From assembly GCA_900552395.1 (NCBI GenBank), contig URZJ01000011.1, forward strand, positions 1 to 19,165: a DNA stretch of 19,165 nt, written 5' to 3'. The notes below the pieces were generated by a model. The model was given only the letters and a program-made list of their open reading frames with translations, had not been told where the DNA came from and did not search any database. Of this stretch, positions 8,181-15,233 are shown in pieces. Source of the stretch: an uncultured Collinsella sp. GTDB lineage: Bacteria; Actinomycetota; Coriobacteriia; Coriobacteriales; Coriobacteriaceae. The translations under genes and the position numbers were made by a program. Positions within the stretch are counted from its first letter, which is position 1. Each line of letters begins with the position of its first letter.

Positions 8181-8263
8181 AAATTGAACTTTTCGAAATA
8201 GCACGGCGTTATACTGCTGCCTAAATTGAACTCAGGTTCAATTCGTGTTGTATAAATTGAACT
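8181..8263. repeat. Operator-like array of AATTGAAC repeats before the XRE-AlaA gene
   Basis: AAATTGAACT occurs three times in the same orientation, at 8181-8190, 8223-8232 and 8254-8263, and once inverted (GTTCAATT, 8236-8243). The inverted copy forms a perfect palindrome with copy two, AATTGAACTCAGGTTCAATT (8224-8243). Copies are 42 and 31 bp apart, close to four and three helical turns, so they face the same side of the DNA. The array spans the promoter and ends 20 bp before the GTG start. The natural candidate ligand is the XRE domain encoded directly downstream; that is inference. Confidence 0.8.
8210..8215 (+). promoter_or_regulatory. Probable -10 box of the XRE-AlaA gene
   Basis: TATACT lies between repeat copies one and two of the AATTGAAC array. 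A TTGAAC-like -35 inside copy one would be 20 bp away, longer than usual. Repressor binding to the array would block this promoter. Confidence 0.45.
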
Positions 8264-8283
8264 TTGCCAGCAAGGAGGTTCTA

Positions 8284-9804
8284 GTGGCCCAAGAGACGTT
8301 TAGCGATCGTCTGCGACAGGCTATGTCCGATCGCGACGTTCGCCAGTCGGACGTGATCCGCGCATCGGAGATGCTCGGCAAAAAACTCGGCAAGAGTCAG
8401 ATGAGCCAATATGTGAGCGGCAAGACGATTCCGCGGCGCGATGTGGCTGAGCTGCTCGCCCGTATTTTGGAGGTCGATGTTACCTGGCTGCTTGCCGGCG
8501 ACGCCGATCAAGGCGAGGCATCATCACCCCGCAACGATTCCAAGCCCGAACCCCATCCCTCAGCTCAAATTGCAAGGAGCACCACCATGCGTACTTTTTC
8601 TAAATCCACCAAGCTCGATAACGTCCTGTATGACGTGCGCGGTCCCGTCGTCGACGAGGCCGCCCGTATGGAGGACGAGGGCGAGCGCATCCTCAAGCTC
8701 AATATCGGCAACCCGGCGCCCTTCGGTTTCCGCACGCCCGATGAGGTCATCAAGGACATGCGCCAGCAGCTGCCCGACTGCGAAGGCTATTCCAACTCGC
8801 GTGGCCTGTTCTCCGCGCGCAAGGCGATCATGCAGTATTCGCAGATCAAGGGCTTGCCCAACGTTCAGATGGAGCATATCTACACGGGCAACGGCGTGTC
8901 CGAGCTCATTCAGCTTTCGATGAACGCGCTGCTCGACAATGGCGACGAGATTCTGATCCCCAGCCCCGACTATCCGCTCTGGACGGCGTGCGCAACCCTT
9001 GCCGGCGGTCATCCTGTGCACTATCTGTGCGATGAGCAGGCGGATTGGTATCCCGACCTGGAGGATATGGAGTCCAAGATCACGAGCGCGACCAAAGCCC
9101 TCGTTATCATCAACCCCAACAACCCCACGGGCTCGGTCTACCCGCGCGAGGTGCTCGAGGGCATCGTCGAGGTTGCACGCAGGCATCAGCTGATGATCTT
9201 TGCCGATGAGATCTACGACCGCCTGTGCATGGACGGCTACGAGCACGTCTCGATTGCCTCGCTCGCTCCCGATCTGCCCTGCGTCACCTTTAGCGGTCTG
9301 TCCAAGTCGCACATGATCGCGGGCTATCGTATTGGCTGGATGGTGCTTTCGGGCAACCAGCGCTGCATGAGCGACTTCATCATGGGCATCAACATGCTCT
9401 CCAACATGCGCCTGTGCTCCAACGTGCCGGCTCAGTCGATCGTTCAGACGGCGCTCGGTGGCCATCAGTCCGTCAACGACTACATCCGCCCCGGCGGCCG
9501 TGTCTACGAGCAGCGCAACTTTGTGTATGAGGCGCTCAACAAGATTGACGGCATCTCGGTGGTTAAGCCGCGTGCGGCGTTCTACATCTTCCCCAAGATG
9601 GATGTGAAGAAGTTCAACATTACCGATGACGAGCAGTTCGCCCTTGACCTGCTGCACGAGAAGAAGATTCTGATCACGCGCGGCGGCGGCTTCAACTGGG
9701 CTGAGCCCGACCACTTCCGTATCGTGTACCTGCCGCGCATGGAAGTGCTCAAAGAGTCCCTCGAAGATCTCGCCGACTTCTTCGATCACTACCGCCAGTC
9801 GTAA
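8284..9804 (+). CDS. XRE helix-turn-helix fused to AlaA-type alanine aminotransferase
   Basis: A 506-residue protein of two parts. Residues about 7-71 form an XRE/Cro helix-turn-helix (IRASEMLGKKLG, SQMSQYVSGKTIPRRD, then WLLAG). A Ser/Pro-rich linker (72-101) follows. Residues 102-506 are a complete fold-type I PLP aminotransferase closely resembling E. coli AlaA, which converts pyruvate plus glutamate to alanine plus 2-oxoglutarate. Visible are NIGNPAPFGF, GNGVSEL, PDYPLWTA, INPNNPTG, FADEIYD, SGLSKS with the PLP lysine (Lys341, or 240 counting from Met102), CANVPAQ-like CSNVPAQ, and DHFRIVYLPR. The GTG start follows AAGGAGG by 5 nt. Met102 has its own AAGGAG and would give a 405-residue enzyme, the length of E. 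coli AlaA. The operator-like array upstream suggests autoregulation sensing alanine, pyruvate or PLP status (inference). Confidence 0.93.
   Translation: MAQETFSDRLRQAMSDRDVRQSDVIRASEMLGKKLGKSQMSQYVSGKTIPRRDVAELLARILEVDVTWLLAGDADQGEASSPRNDSKPEPHPSAQIARSTTMRTFSKSTKLDNVLYDVRGPVVDEAARMEDEGERILKLNIGNPAPFGFRTPDEVIKDMRQQLPDCEGYSNSRGLFSARKAIMQYSQIKGLPNVQMEHIYTGNGVSELIQLSMNALLDNGDEILIPSPDYPLWTACATLAGGHPVHYLCDEQADWYPDLEDMESKITSATKALVIINPNNPTGSVYPREVLEGIVEVARRHQLMIFADEIYDRLCMDGYEHVSIASLAPDLPCVTFSGLSKSHMIAGYRIGWMVLSGNQRCMSDFIMGINMLSNMRLCSNVPAQSIVQTALGGHQSVNDYIRPGGRVYEQRNFVYEALNKIDGISVVKPRAAFYIFPKMDVKKFNITDDEQFALDLLHEKKILITRGGGFNWAEPDHFRIVYLPRMEVLKESLEDLADFFDHYRQS
8574..8589 (+). promoter_or_regulatory. 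Internal ribosome binding site and ATG for stand-alone AlaA
   Basis: AAGGAG at 8574-8579 lies 7 nt before an in-frame ATG (8587-8589) located in the linker, exactly where homology to AlaA begins. Initiation here would give a 405-residue aminotransferase without the DNA-binding domain. Confidence 0.6.
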
Positions 9805-9824
9805 CGACAAAGGTAGCCTGTACT

Positions 9825-9863
9825 AAAACGGCCGGCCCGCAACGGATGCGGGCCGGCCGTTTT
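9825..9863 (+). terminator. Rho-independent terminator of the XRE-AlaA gene
   Basis: A perfect 17-bp inverted repeat (AAAACGGCCGGCCCGCA and its complement) with a 5-nt loop ends in TTTT and then CTGTCT. It is 20 bp past the stop codon. Confidence 0.93.
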
Positions 9864-9933
9864 CTGTCTAAGCCCGTGCTGCTAACGCTTTGTCTCTTTG
9901 AGCGAGCAAGGTTCGCGTGTGAGCGGTAAGTTC

Positions 9934-9950
9934 TATTCCAAAATGGAATA
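9934..9950. promoter_or_regulatory. Palindromic operator candidate before the amidohydrolase operon
   Basis: TATTCCAAAATGGAATA is a perfect 7-3-7 inverted repeat, of the TTCC-N5-GGAA form common for IclR-type regulators. It lies about 80 bp upstream of the operon start and just before a promoter candidate. No IclR gene is in the window. Confidence 0.55.
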
Positions 9951-9969
9951 CAGTAGGCTTAAGCTGGAA

Positions 9970-9999
9970 TTGATGCCCGGGTACCCGCTTTTCTAGAAT
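9970..9999 (+). promoter_or_regulatory. Promoter candidate of the amidohydrolase/ceramidase-like operon
   Basis: TTGATG (9970-9975) and TAGAAT (9994-9999) with an 18-bp spacer, 32 bp before the ATG at 10032. The spacer contains the 10-bp palindrome CGGGTACCCG, which could itself be a regulator site. Confidence 0.5.
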
Positions 10000-10031
10000 G
10001 TTCTCAACAAGATGAAAGGCGGTTCCAACCA

Positions 10032-11066
10032 ATGATTATCGATGCAAATTCCTACTGGTTCGACGAGCGCATCTTTCATGACGAGACGCTCTGCGAACAG
10101 TTTTTGGCCGAGGTGCCCCGCGCCTACGACACCGAAGGCTATCTGACCGTGAATTCCGTCGGCAAGCGACAGATCGTGATCGAGATGCCCGCCGGTTCTC
10201 CGGGCCTTAATTACATCGAGGGCGACTACACCCTCGAGAAGCGCTTGGCCGATATGGATGAGGCGGGGGTCGACAAGGCGATCCTCAAGCTCCCCGGCTG
10301 CCACGAGTGGATGTCGCTCGAGATGTGTCGGCGCTTCAACGACGGTATGGCCGCTGACGCGAAGGCGTCAAATGGCCGCCTGATTCCGCTTGTCGCTGTG
10401 CCACCCTTTGGCACCAAGGCAAATTTAGAGGAGCTCGACCGCAGACTCGACGATGGTTTTGCGGGTGTGCAGCTCTGCGCTCACTACGGCAAGCGCTATC
10501 TCGACGACCGGGTTTTCTCGAGCTTCTTCGAGCACCTGAACGAGCGCAACGTCACCGTTTACGTCCACCATGTTCCCGTACCGGTCGAGAACGAGTCGCT
10601 TCTCGCGTACGACAACCTTCGCCGCTCTTATGGTCGCTGCGTCGACCAAACTACGGCGATCGGCCGCGAGATCTTTGGTGATTTCTTCGAGCGCTATCCT
10701 AATATCAAGATGGTCCACTCCATGCTCGGTGGCGCATACTTTGCGTTCAAGGAGATGCTGCTGCCTCACGGCCCCAAGCGCCCTGATGCCTCTGGACGTT
10801 TTCAGGTCGATACCGAGACCGTTTCCAAGCGCCTCGAGAACAACATCTATTTCGACATGTCCCATGCCCAGCCTTGGGGCAAGACACTCCTCGCCTGCGC
10901 GGTTAACGTGTTGGGTGCAGACCATATTGTTTTTGGCACGAGCTATCCGGTTAAACGCGAGTGGCTCACCGAGGGTGTCGCCTGCGTTCGTGCCGCGAGT
11001 CTGAGCAATGCAGACACAGATCTTGTGCTTGGCGGCACGGCGCAGCGACTGTACGGTGTCGAGTGA
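10032..11066 (+). CDS. Amidohydrolase-2 (ACMSD-like) family protein with altered metal site
   Basis: A 344-residue TIM-barrel protein of the amidohydrolase-2 group, which includes ACMSD-like decarboxylases and lactone or amide hydrolases. Matching regions are the DEAGVDKAILKLPG strand, GRLIPLVAVPPF, GFAGVQL, the VYVHH strand (His179/180), FFERYPNIKMVHSMLGG (His229), and LGADHIVFGTSYP. The usual first-strand HxH motif is DANSYW (residues 4-9) and the usual final-strand Asp (FGTDYP) is Ser304, so key metal ligands are missing while the two central His remain. The protein may work without a metal, bind it differently, or be non-catalytic. It is the first gene of an operon, 25 bp before the next start, with only a weak AAGG-type site before its ATG. 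The substrate is unknown. Confidence 0.82.
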   Translation: MIIDANSYWFDERIFHDETLCEQFLAEVPRAYDTEGYLTVNSVGKRQIVIEMPAGSPGLNYIEGDYTLEKRLADMDEAGVDKAILKLPGCHEWMSLEMCRRFNDGMAADAKASNGRLIPLVAVPPFGTKANLEELDRRLDDGFAGVQLCAHYGKRYLDDRVFSSFFEHLNERNVTVYVHHVPVPVENESLLAYDNLRRSYGRCVDQTTAIGREIFGDFFERYPNIKMVHSMLGGAYFAFKEMLLPHGPKRPDASGRFQVDTETVSKRLENNIYFDMSHAQPWGKTLLACAVNVLGADHIVFGTSYPVKREWLTEGVACVRAASLSNADTDLVLGGTAQRLYGVE

Positions 11067-11091
11067 GCGGCAATCAGAGGGGGTGTCTGCC

Positions 11092-12339
11092 ATGGACAAA
11101 GGAGAGATGAGGGCTGGGGCCGCCCGTGCGGCCATCGATCTTGGGGGCGTATTGCCGTTTGACGGTTTCGACGAACTCCGCCATGAGGTCTTTGCCCGTG
11201 CTCTTGTCATCGAGGGGGCGGGGCGACGCTCCTGCATTCTTTCGCTTGAGGTCACATCGATTGCTCCGGCTCTGCTCGCCGATCTGCGTGAGGTCGTCGA
11301 GGATGCCGCCGGCTGCAGTGGCGCTTACTCTTGGGTGGTTCCTACCCACACGTTTTCCATGCCTCACGTTCGCACTCCCGGGCATCTTGCCGATGCTGCT
11401 GCCCGCGATCGCAACGAGCGCTATCGCGCAGCGCTCATCGCCGCCGCCCGCACGGCTGTCGAGCGGGCTGTTGCGGGCATTCGCTCCGTCACACTCGCCA
11501 CGGCGGAGGGCGACTGCCCCGTGAACGTTAATCGCGACATCGAGACGCCGGCCGGCTGGTGGTTGGGCTCGAATCCCGAGGGGTTTGCCGACCACGCGAT
11601 GCCCGTGCTCGCCATGAGGGATGCCGGGGGCGAGTACGTTGCCGTACTTGCGGCGGCGGACGTCCAGTCCTCCGTGCTCGACGGGTCGCGCGACTCCGAG
11701 GGGAGACGCGTGGCGAGCGGAGATCTCTTTGGTTTTGCCGCCATGTCACTCGAGCGTGAGCTGGGCGGCGTTGCCCTGTTGCTGCCGGGCGCCGCGGGCG
11801 ACCAAGGTCCGGCGGAGCGCGCCATGAACGTCACGTTCGATGCCGCCGGCGTGAAGCGGACGGTCGATGCCCATGAGGACGGATACCGCATGCTGCACCA
11901 GCAGGGGCAGGTCTTGGGCGATGCTTTGATTGAGGCCGCTCGCATGGCACGTGAGGATAGCGCTGCCGGCATCGATGCTCGCACGGTCGACGTCCTCCTG
12001 CCCGCTCAGACACGCGCCGATTTTTACTCTTTGGCTCCGCATCGAACGTATGAGTTTCATGCTGCCGGTGAGCAGCACACGAGGGTCTATCTGCTTCGGC
12101 TGGGAAACGTCGAGCTTGTCGGCGTGCAGCCCGAGGTCTCGAGTACATTCGGCGCCACCGTGCGCGTCGCCCGGTCCGGCTCTGTGCTCTTTGCCACGCT
12201 CGTCAACGGCGGACAGAAATACCTACCGGCCCCCGACGCGTACGAAAAGATCACCTATGAGGCCATGAACTCCGGTTTTGCCGCCGGCTCCCATGAGCGC
12301 CTCGTCGATATCATCATTGCCGCCTTGAATGCGGCGTAA
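11092..12339 (+). CDS. Neutral-ceramidase-like protein with degenerate metal motifs
   Basis: A 415-residue protein resembling the N-terminal domain of neutral/alkaline ceramidases, a family with many bacterial members of unknown substrate. It has the typical opening (MRAGAARAAID, then FDGFDELRHEVFARALVIEG), a VPTHTFSMPH stretch (84-92) where the family has THTHSGP, NVNRDIE (145-151), SGDLFGF (209-215, family SADYPG) and LLPGAAGDQGP (230-240, family GAAGD). The second His of HTH is Phe87, and the later His before the SAD motif seems to be replaced in DVQSSVL (190-196). The metal site looks broken. The start at 11092 follows GAGGGGG by 8 nt. It lies in tandem with a better-preserved homologue (18-bp gap), which suggests a catalytic/non-catalytic pair. 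The family call is moderately secure. Confidence 0.68.
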   Translation: MDKGEMRAGAARAAIDLGGVLPFDGFDELRHEVFARALVIEGAGRRSCILSLEVTSIAPALLADLREVVEDAAGCSGAYSWVVPTHTFSMPHVRTPGHLADAAARDRNERYRAALIAAARTAVERAVAGIRSVTLATAEGDCPVNVNRDIETPAGWWLGSNPEGFADHAMPVLAMRDAGGEYVAVLAAADVQSSVLDGSRDSEGRRVASGDLFGFAAMSLERELGGVALLLPGAAGDQGPAERAMNVTFDAAGVKRTVDAHEDGYRMLHQQGQVLGDALIEAARMAREDSAAGIDARTVDVLLPAQTRADFYSLAPHRTYEFHAAGEQHTRVYLLRLGNVELVGVQPEVSSTFGATVRVARSGSVLFATLVNGGQKYLPAPDAYEKITYEAMNSGFAAGSHERLVDIIIAALNAA

Positions 12340-12357
12340 CACAGAAGGAGAACGTGC

Positions 12358-13476
12358 ATGAACATTGGACACGCGCGCCGCAAAATCACCCCACAGGGCG
12401 ACATCTACCTGATTGGCTATCGCAATCTTCCCAACCGCCTGGAGCCTGCGACGGGCATCCATGACGACGTCTACGCCAACGCCATTCTCTTCCAGCAAGG
12501 CGAACGCGAGGTGTTTCTCTTTAATGCCGATGTCCTCGAGTTCGAGGAAAGCATGGCCGAGGAAGTCAAGACAATGCTCGCCGAGCGCTACGGCATTGAC
12601 CGTGATTGCGTCCTGCTCTCGGCGACGCACGACCATACTTCAATCGTCGCTTACCACCGCAGCTGGTGGACGGGAAAATTCGACGAGAACTACTATCGCT
12701 GGCTCCTCGATACCATTTGCCAATGCTTTGAGGAGTGCCGCGCCAATGCGCAGCCCGCGATTTGCCGCCTGGGCAAGCAGGTCGTCACCGGTTTCTATGA
12801 CAACCGCATCATCCCAGGCGAACTCGCCGACAATGAGGTCATTGTCGTTTCGTTCTTCGATACCGAAGGCAGGCCATTTGCGGGCTTTGTGAACTGGGCG
12901 GTGCATTCCGCTTGCGTCGGGCCCGATTGTACGGAGCTCACGAGTGAGCTTGCCGGCCTTACCGGTAAAAAGCTCGCCCCGAGCCTCGGGTACTATCCTG
13001 CCATGGTCGTGGGCGCTGCTGGCGACTGCAGCGATCGCAATTTTCGCCAAGGTCGTGGCATCCCCGAGGTCGAGCGCGTGTCGACCGGTCTTGCCGAGGC
13101 GATTTCCAAAATCAAGCTCGATCGCGAGGTTAAACTCGACCGTATCGAGCCCCAGACGTTCTATCACACCGTCGCCCATGACGATTTTTCGCTCACGCTC
13201 AAGTGCGCCGTTATCAGCTTGGGTGGTATGCACCTCTTTGTGTTTCCGAGCGAGCTCGGCAGCGACCTTGGCGTTCGCATGAAGCGCGAATGTCCGGTTG
13301 AGGGGATTGTCTGCGGTTATACCAACGGCTATTACGAGTACTTCCTTCCGGCGCGTGAATACGGCCTCTCCTTTGAGACCGAACGTACCCAGATTCCCCA
13401 AGGCGAACCGGAGCGCCTATGCGATAAGTTCTGTCAAACCGCGCGCCTTCTCGGCGCGCCAGATTCGCGCCTGTAG
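12358..13476 (+). CDS. Neutral-ceramidase-like hydrolase with intact metal motif
   Basis: A 372-residue member of the neutral/alkaline ceramidase N-terminal family, a Zn-dependent amidase fold. Residues 3-20 (IGHARRKITPQGDIYLIG) and TGIHDDVYA (32-40) give the family opening. LSATHDHTS (88-95) carries the HxH zinc pair (His91, His93). NWAVHSACVG (179-188) supplies His183, and VVGAAGDCSDRN (217-228) matches the GAAGD motif. There is no signal peptide, so the enzyme is cytoplasmic, unlike secreted ceramidases. This favours a small imported substrate, perhaps delivered by the PTS encoded next. AAGGAG is 7 nt upstream of the ATG. It is last of three tightly packed genes; 193 bp separate it from the PTS gene. 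The true substrate is unknown, and ceramide is unlikely in this setting. Confidence 0.75.
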   Translation: MNIGHARRKITPQGDIYLIGYRNLPNRLEPATGIHDDVYANAILFQQGEREVFLFNADVLEFEESMAEEVKTMLAERYGIDRDCVLLSATHDHTSIVAYHRSWWTGKFDENYYRWLLDTICQCFEECRANAQPAICRLGKQVVTGFYDNRIIPGELADNEVIVVSFFDTEGRPFAGFVNWAVHSACVGPDCTELTSELAGLTGKKLAPSLGYYPAMVVGAAGDCSDRNFRQGRGIPEVERVSTGLAEAISKIKLDREVKLDRIEPQTFYHTVAHDDFSLTLKCAVISLGGMHLFVFPSELGSDLGVRMKRECPVEGIVCGYTNGYYEYFLPAREYGLSFETERTQIPQGEPERLCDKFCQTARLLGAPDSRL

Positions 13477-13490
13477 TTTTGCCGCCACGG

Positions 13491-13503
13491 CATGGGACCC
13501 ATG
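13491..13503. repeat. 13-bp palindrome after the ceramidase-like genes
   Basis: CATGGGACCCATG sits 15 bp past the stop codon, inside a wider pair CACGGC/GCCGTG. There is no T-tract, so it is not a convincing terminator. It may be an operator, an attenuating structure or chance. Confidence 0.3.
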
Positions 13504-13539
13504 AGGGTCGCGGCCGTGTGATCGGCGTTCTTATTTCCC

Positions 13540-13567
13540 TTGTTATCTCCCATCCCGGACGTATATG
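13540..13567 (+). promoter_or_regulatory. Weak promoter candidate of the PTS gene
   Basis: TTGTTA (13540-13545), 16-bp spacer, TATATG (13562-13567). A GGGGAG/CTCCCC hairpin (13585-13609) follows in the leader. I found no LicT/BglG-type antiterminator target. Confidence 0.3.
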
Positions 13568-13669
13568 CGCCCGCGGATTTTAAAGGGGAGGCGGGTTCTG
13601 TGGCTCCCCACGTCGACTACGGGGGTCTGGAATCAATGCCATGCCCCGCTCAGAAAAAGGAGGAATACC

Positions 13670-15110
13670 ATGAAATACCAGCAGCTTTGCGATGGAATCA
13701 TCGCAAAGGTCGGTGGCCGAGACAATGTGCTGGACGTGAGTCACTGCATTACGTCTCCGCTTTCACCTCATGGACGAATCGCTCGCCCAGACCGATGAGC
13801 TCAAGGCCATGAAGGGTGTCGTTGACGTCATCCAGGCCGGTGGACAGTATCAGGTCGTAATCGGTGCCACCGTCGAGTCCGTCTACAATGAACTCGTTCA
13901 GATCGGCGGGTTCGACGCCAAGCCCGCGCTTGATATCGATGAGGGCGACAATGTCAAGAAGGGCGATCCGTTCTCGCGCCTACTCGCCATCATTTCCGAG
14001 ATCCTGCAACCGGTTCTTGGCGTGCTTATGGCCGGTGGCTTCATCAAGTCGATGCTCGCCCTCTGCACGGTTGCCGGTTGGCTCGCCAAGGACAGCAATA
14101 CCTATGTGACGCTCTCGGCAATCGGAGATTCGGTCTTCTATTACTTCCCGCTTATCATCGGCTGGACGGCTGCCAAGAAGTTCGGACTTAAGCCCGTTAT
14201 GGGTATGGCCCTCGGCGGCATCCTCGTCTACCCGACGCTCGTTGCCCTTATGGGTGGAGACCCGCTTTACACGCTCGGCACCGGTACGGTCCTTGAGTCC
14301 AATGTCTACGGTGATATCTTTGGCATCCCGTTGATTATGCAGAACTATTCATCGACGATTCTGCCTGCGATTTTCATCGTCTGGATCGCCTCGAAGGTGC
14401 ACAAATTCCTTTCTGGCGCACTGCCCGCGCTTGTGAGCTCGTTCTTCTCCAACATTTTGACGCTTCTCATTTGCGGCATCCTGGGCCTGCTTGTGGTCGG
14501 TCCGGTCATGACGGTCCTCTCCAACATCGTTGCCCAAATCATCCTGGCGCTCATCAACTTCCAGCCCGCCATCGCCGGTTTTGTCATCGGCACGTTCTGG
14601 AGCCTGCTCGTCATGTTCGGTCTGCACTGGGGCGTCATTCCGCTGTGGTTCATCGATGTCGCAACCTACGGCTATGACCTCATCAACCCTCTCGTATACG
14701 CAGGTGGGTGCGCCATCGCCGGTGCCGTGCTCGGCATGATCATTCGAACCAAGGATTCCGAGGAAAACGCTGTCATCAACATCCCTGCTCTCGTCTCGTC
14801 GATCTTCGGCGTCAACGAGCCCGCGCTTTACGCCATCCTGCTGCCGCGTAAGCGTCTCATGTGGGCGACCTTCATTTCCGCCGGTGTCGGCGGCGCCATT
14901 GCCGGCCTTATGGGTGCCAAGCTCTATGCCTTCGGTGCCTCCGGTCCGCTCGGCTTCCCGAGCTTTATCAACCCCGCTGGCATCGATTCGAGCTTTATCG
15001 GTCTTGTCATCTCCGGTCTGGTCGCCTTTATTTTGGCGCTTATCGCCGCTATGGTGATCGGCACCAAGAAGGACGAGGGCGGTCAGACCCTCAACATCTC
15101 GGTGGACTAG
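13670..15110 (+). pseudogene. PTS EIIBC of the glucose/beta-glucoside family, frameshifted in EIIB
   Basis: Two adjacent frames together encode a BglF-type EIIBC that would phosphorylate a sugar during import, fed by HPr and an EIIA encoded elsewhere. The first piece starts at 13670 after a strong AAGGAGG and reads MKYQQLCDGIIAKVGG to SHCIT, with the phospho-accepting Cys26, then runs out of frame to a TGA at 13796. The second frame resumes at once with LRFHLMDESLAQ, then AGGQYQVVIG, and continues through the EIIC domain (GLHWGVIPLW, GVNEPALYAILLP) to 15110. The family motif HCxTRLRF is restored by two extra bases (CG) near 13754. No EIIA domain follows. Restored length is 480. It could be a true pseudogene, a phase-variable allele or a sequencing error. 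Unbroken EIIC sequence suggests the break is recent or artificial. Confidence 0.88.
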
Positions 15111-15131
15111 TCCATCTACCCGCTTTGATTT

Positions 15132-15180
15132 AAAAGGCCTCGGACGGCAGCTGTGCTGTCCGGGGCCTTTTGCGTTTTGT
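15132..15180 (+). terminator. Bidirectional terminator between the PTS gene and the LysR gene
   Basis: AAAAGGCC at 15132-15139 pairs with GGCCTTTT ending at 15171; the stem continues through CGGAC/GTCCG with a small bulge. TTTT follows on both strands, so it can serve the PTS gene and the convergent LysR gene. Confidence 0.85.
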
Positions 15181-15233
15181 ACCGTTGCCGGTTGGTTTGT
15201 GGGGCATCTCAAAAGTGGCGGTGTGTGCTGGGA

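Noticed and set aside
8560..9810. 416-codon minus-strand frame opposite the AlaA part
   Set aside because: Antisense shadow of an aminotransferase with unmistakable motifs on the plus strand.
13477..13669. LicT/BglG-type antiterminator site before the PTS gene
   Set aside because: The characteristic target sequence is absent and the hairpins present lack a T-tract.
13753..13770. Programmed ribosomal frameshift in EIIB
   Set aside because: No slippery heptamer or stimulatory structure is visible, and a +1 slip would omit the conserved Arg; a two-base deletion or sequence error explains it better.
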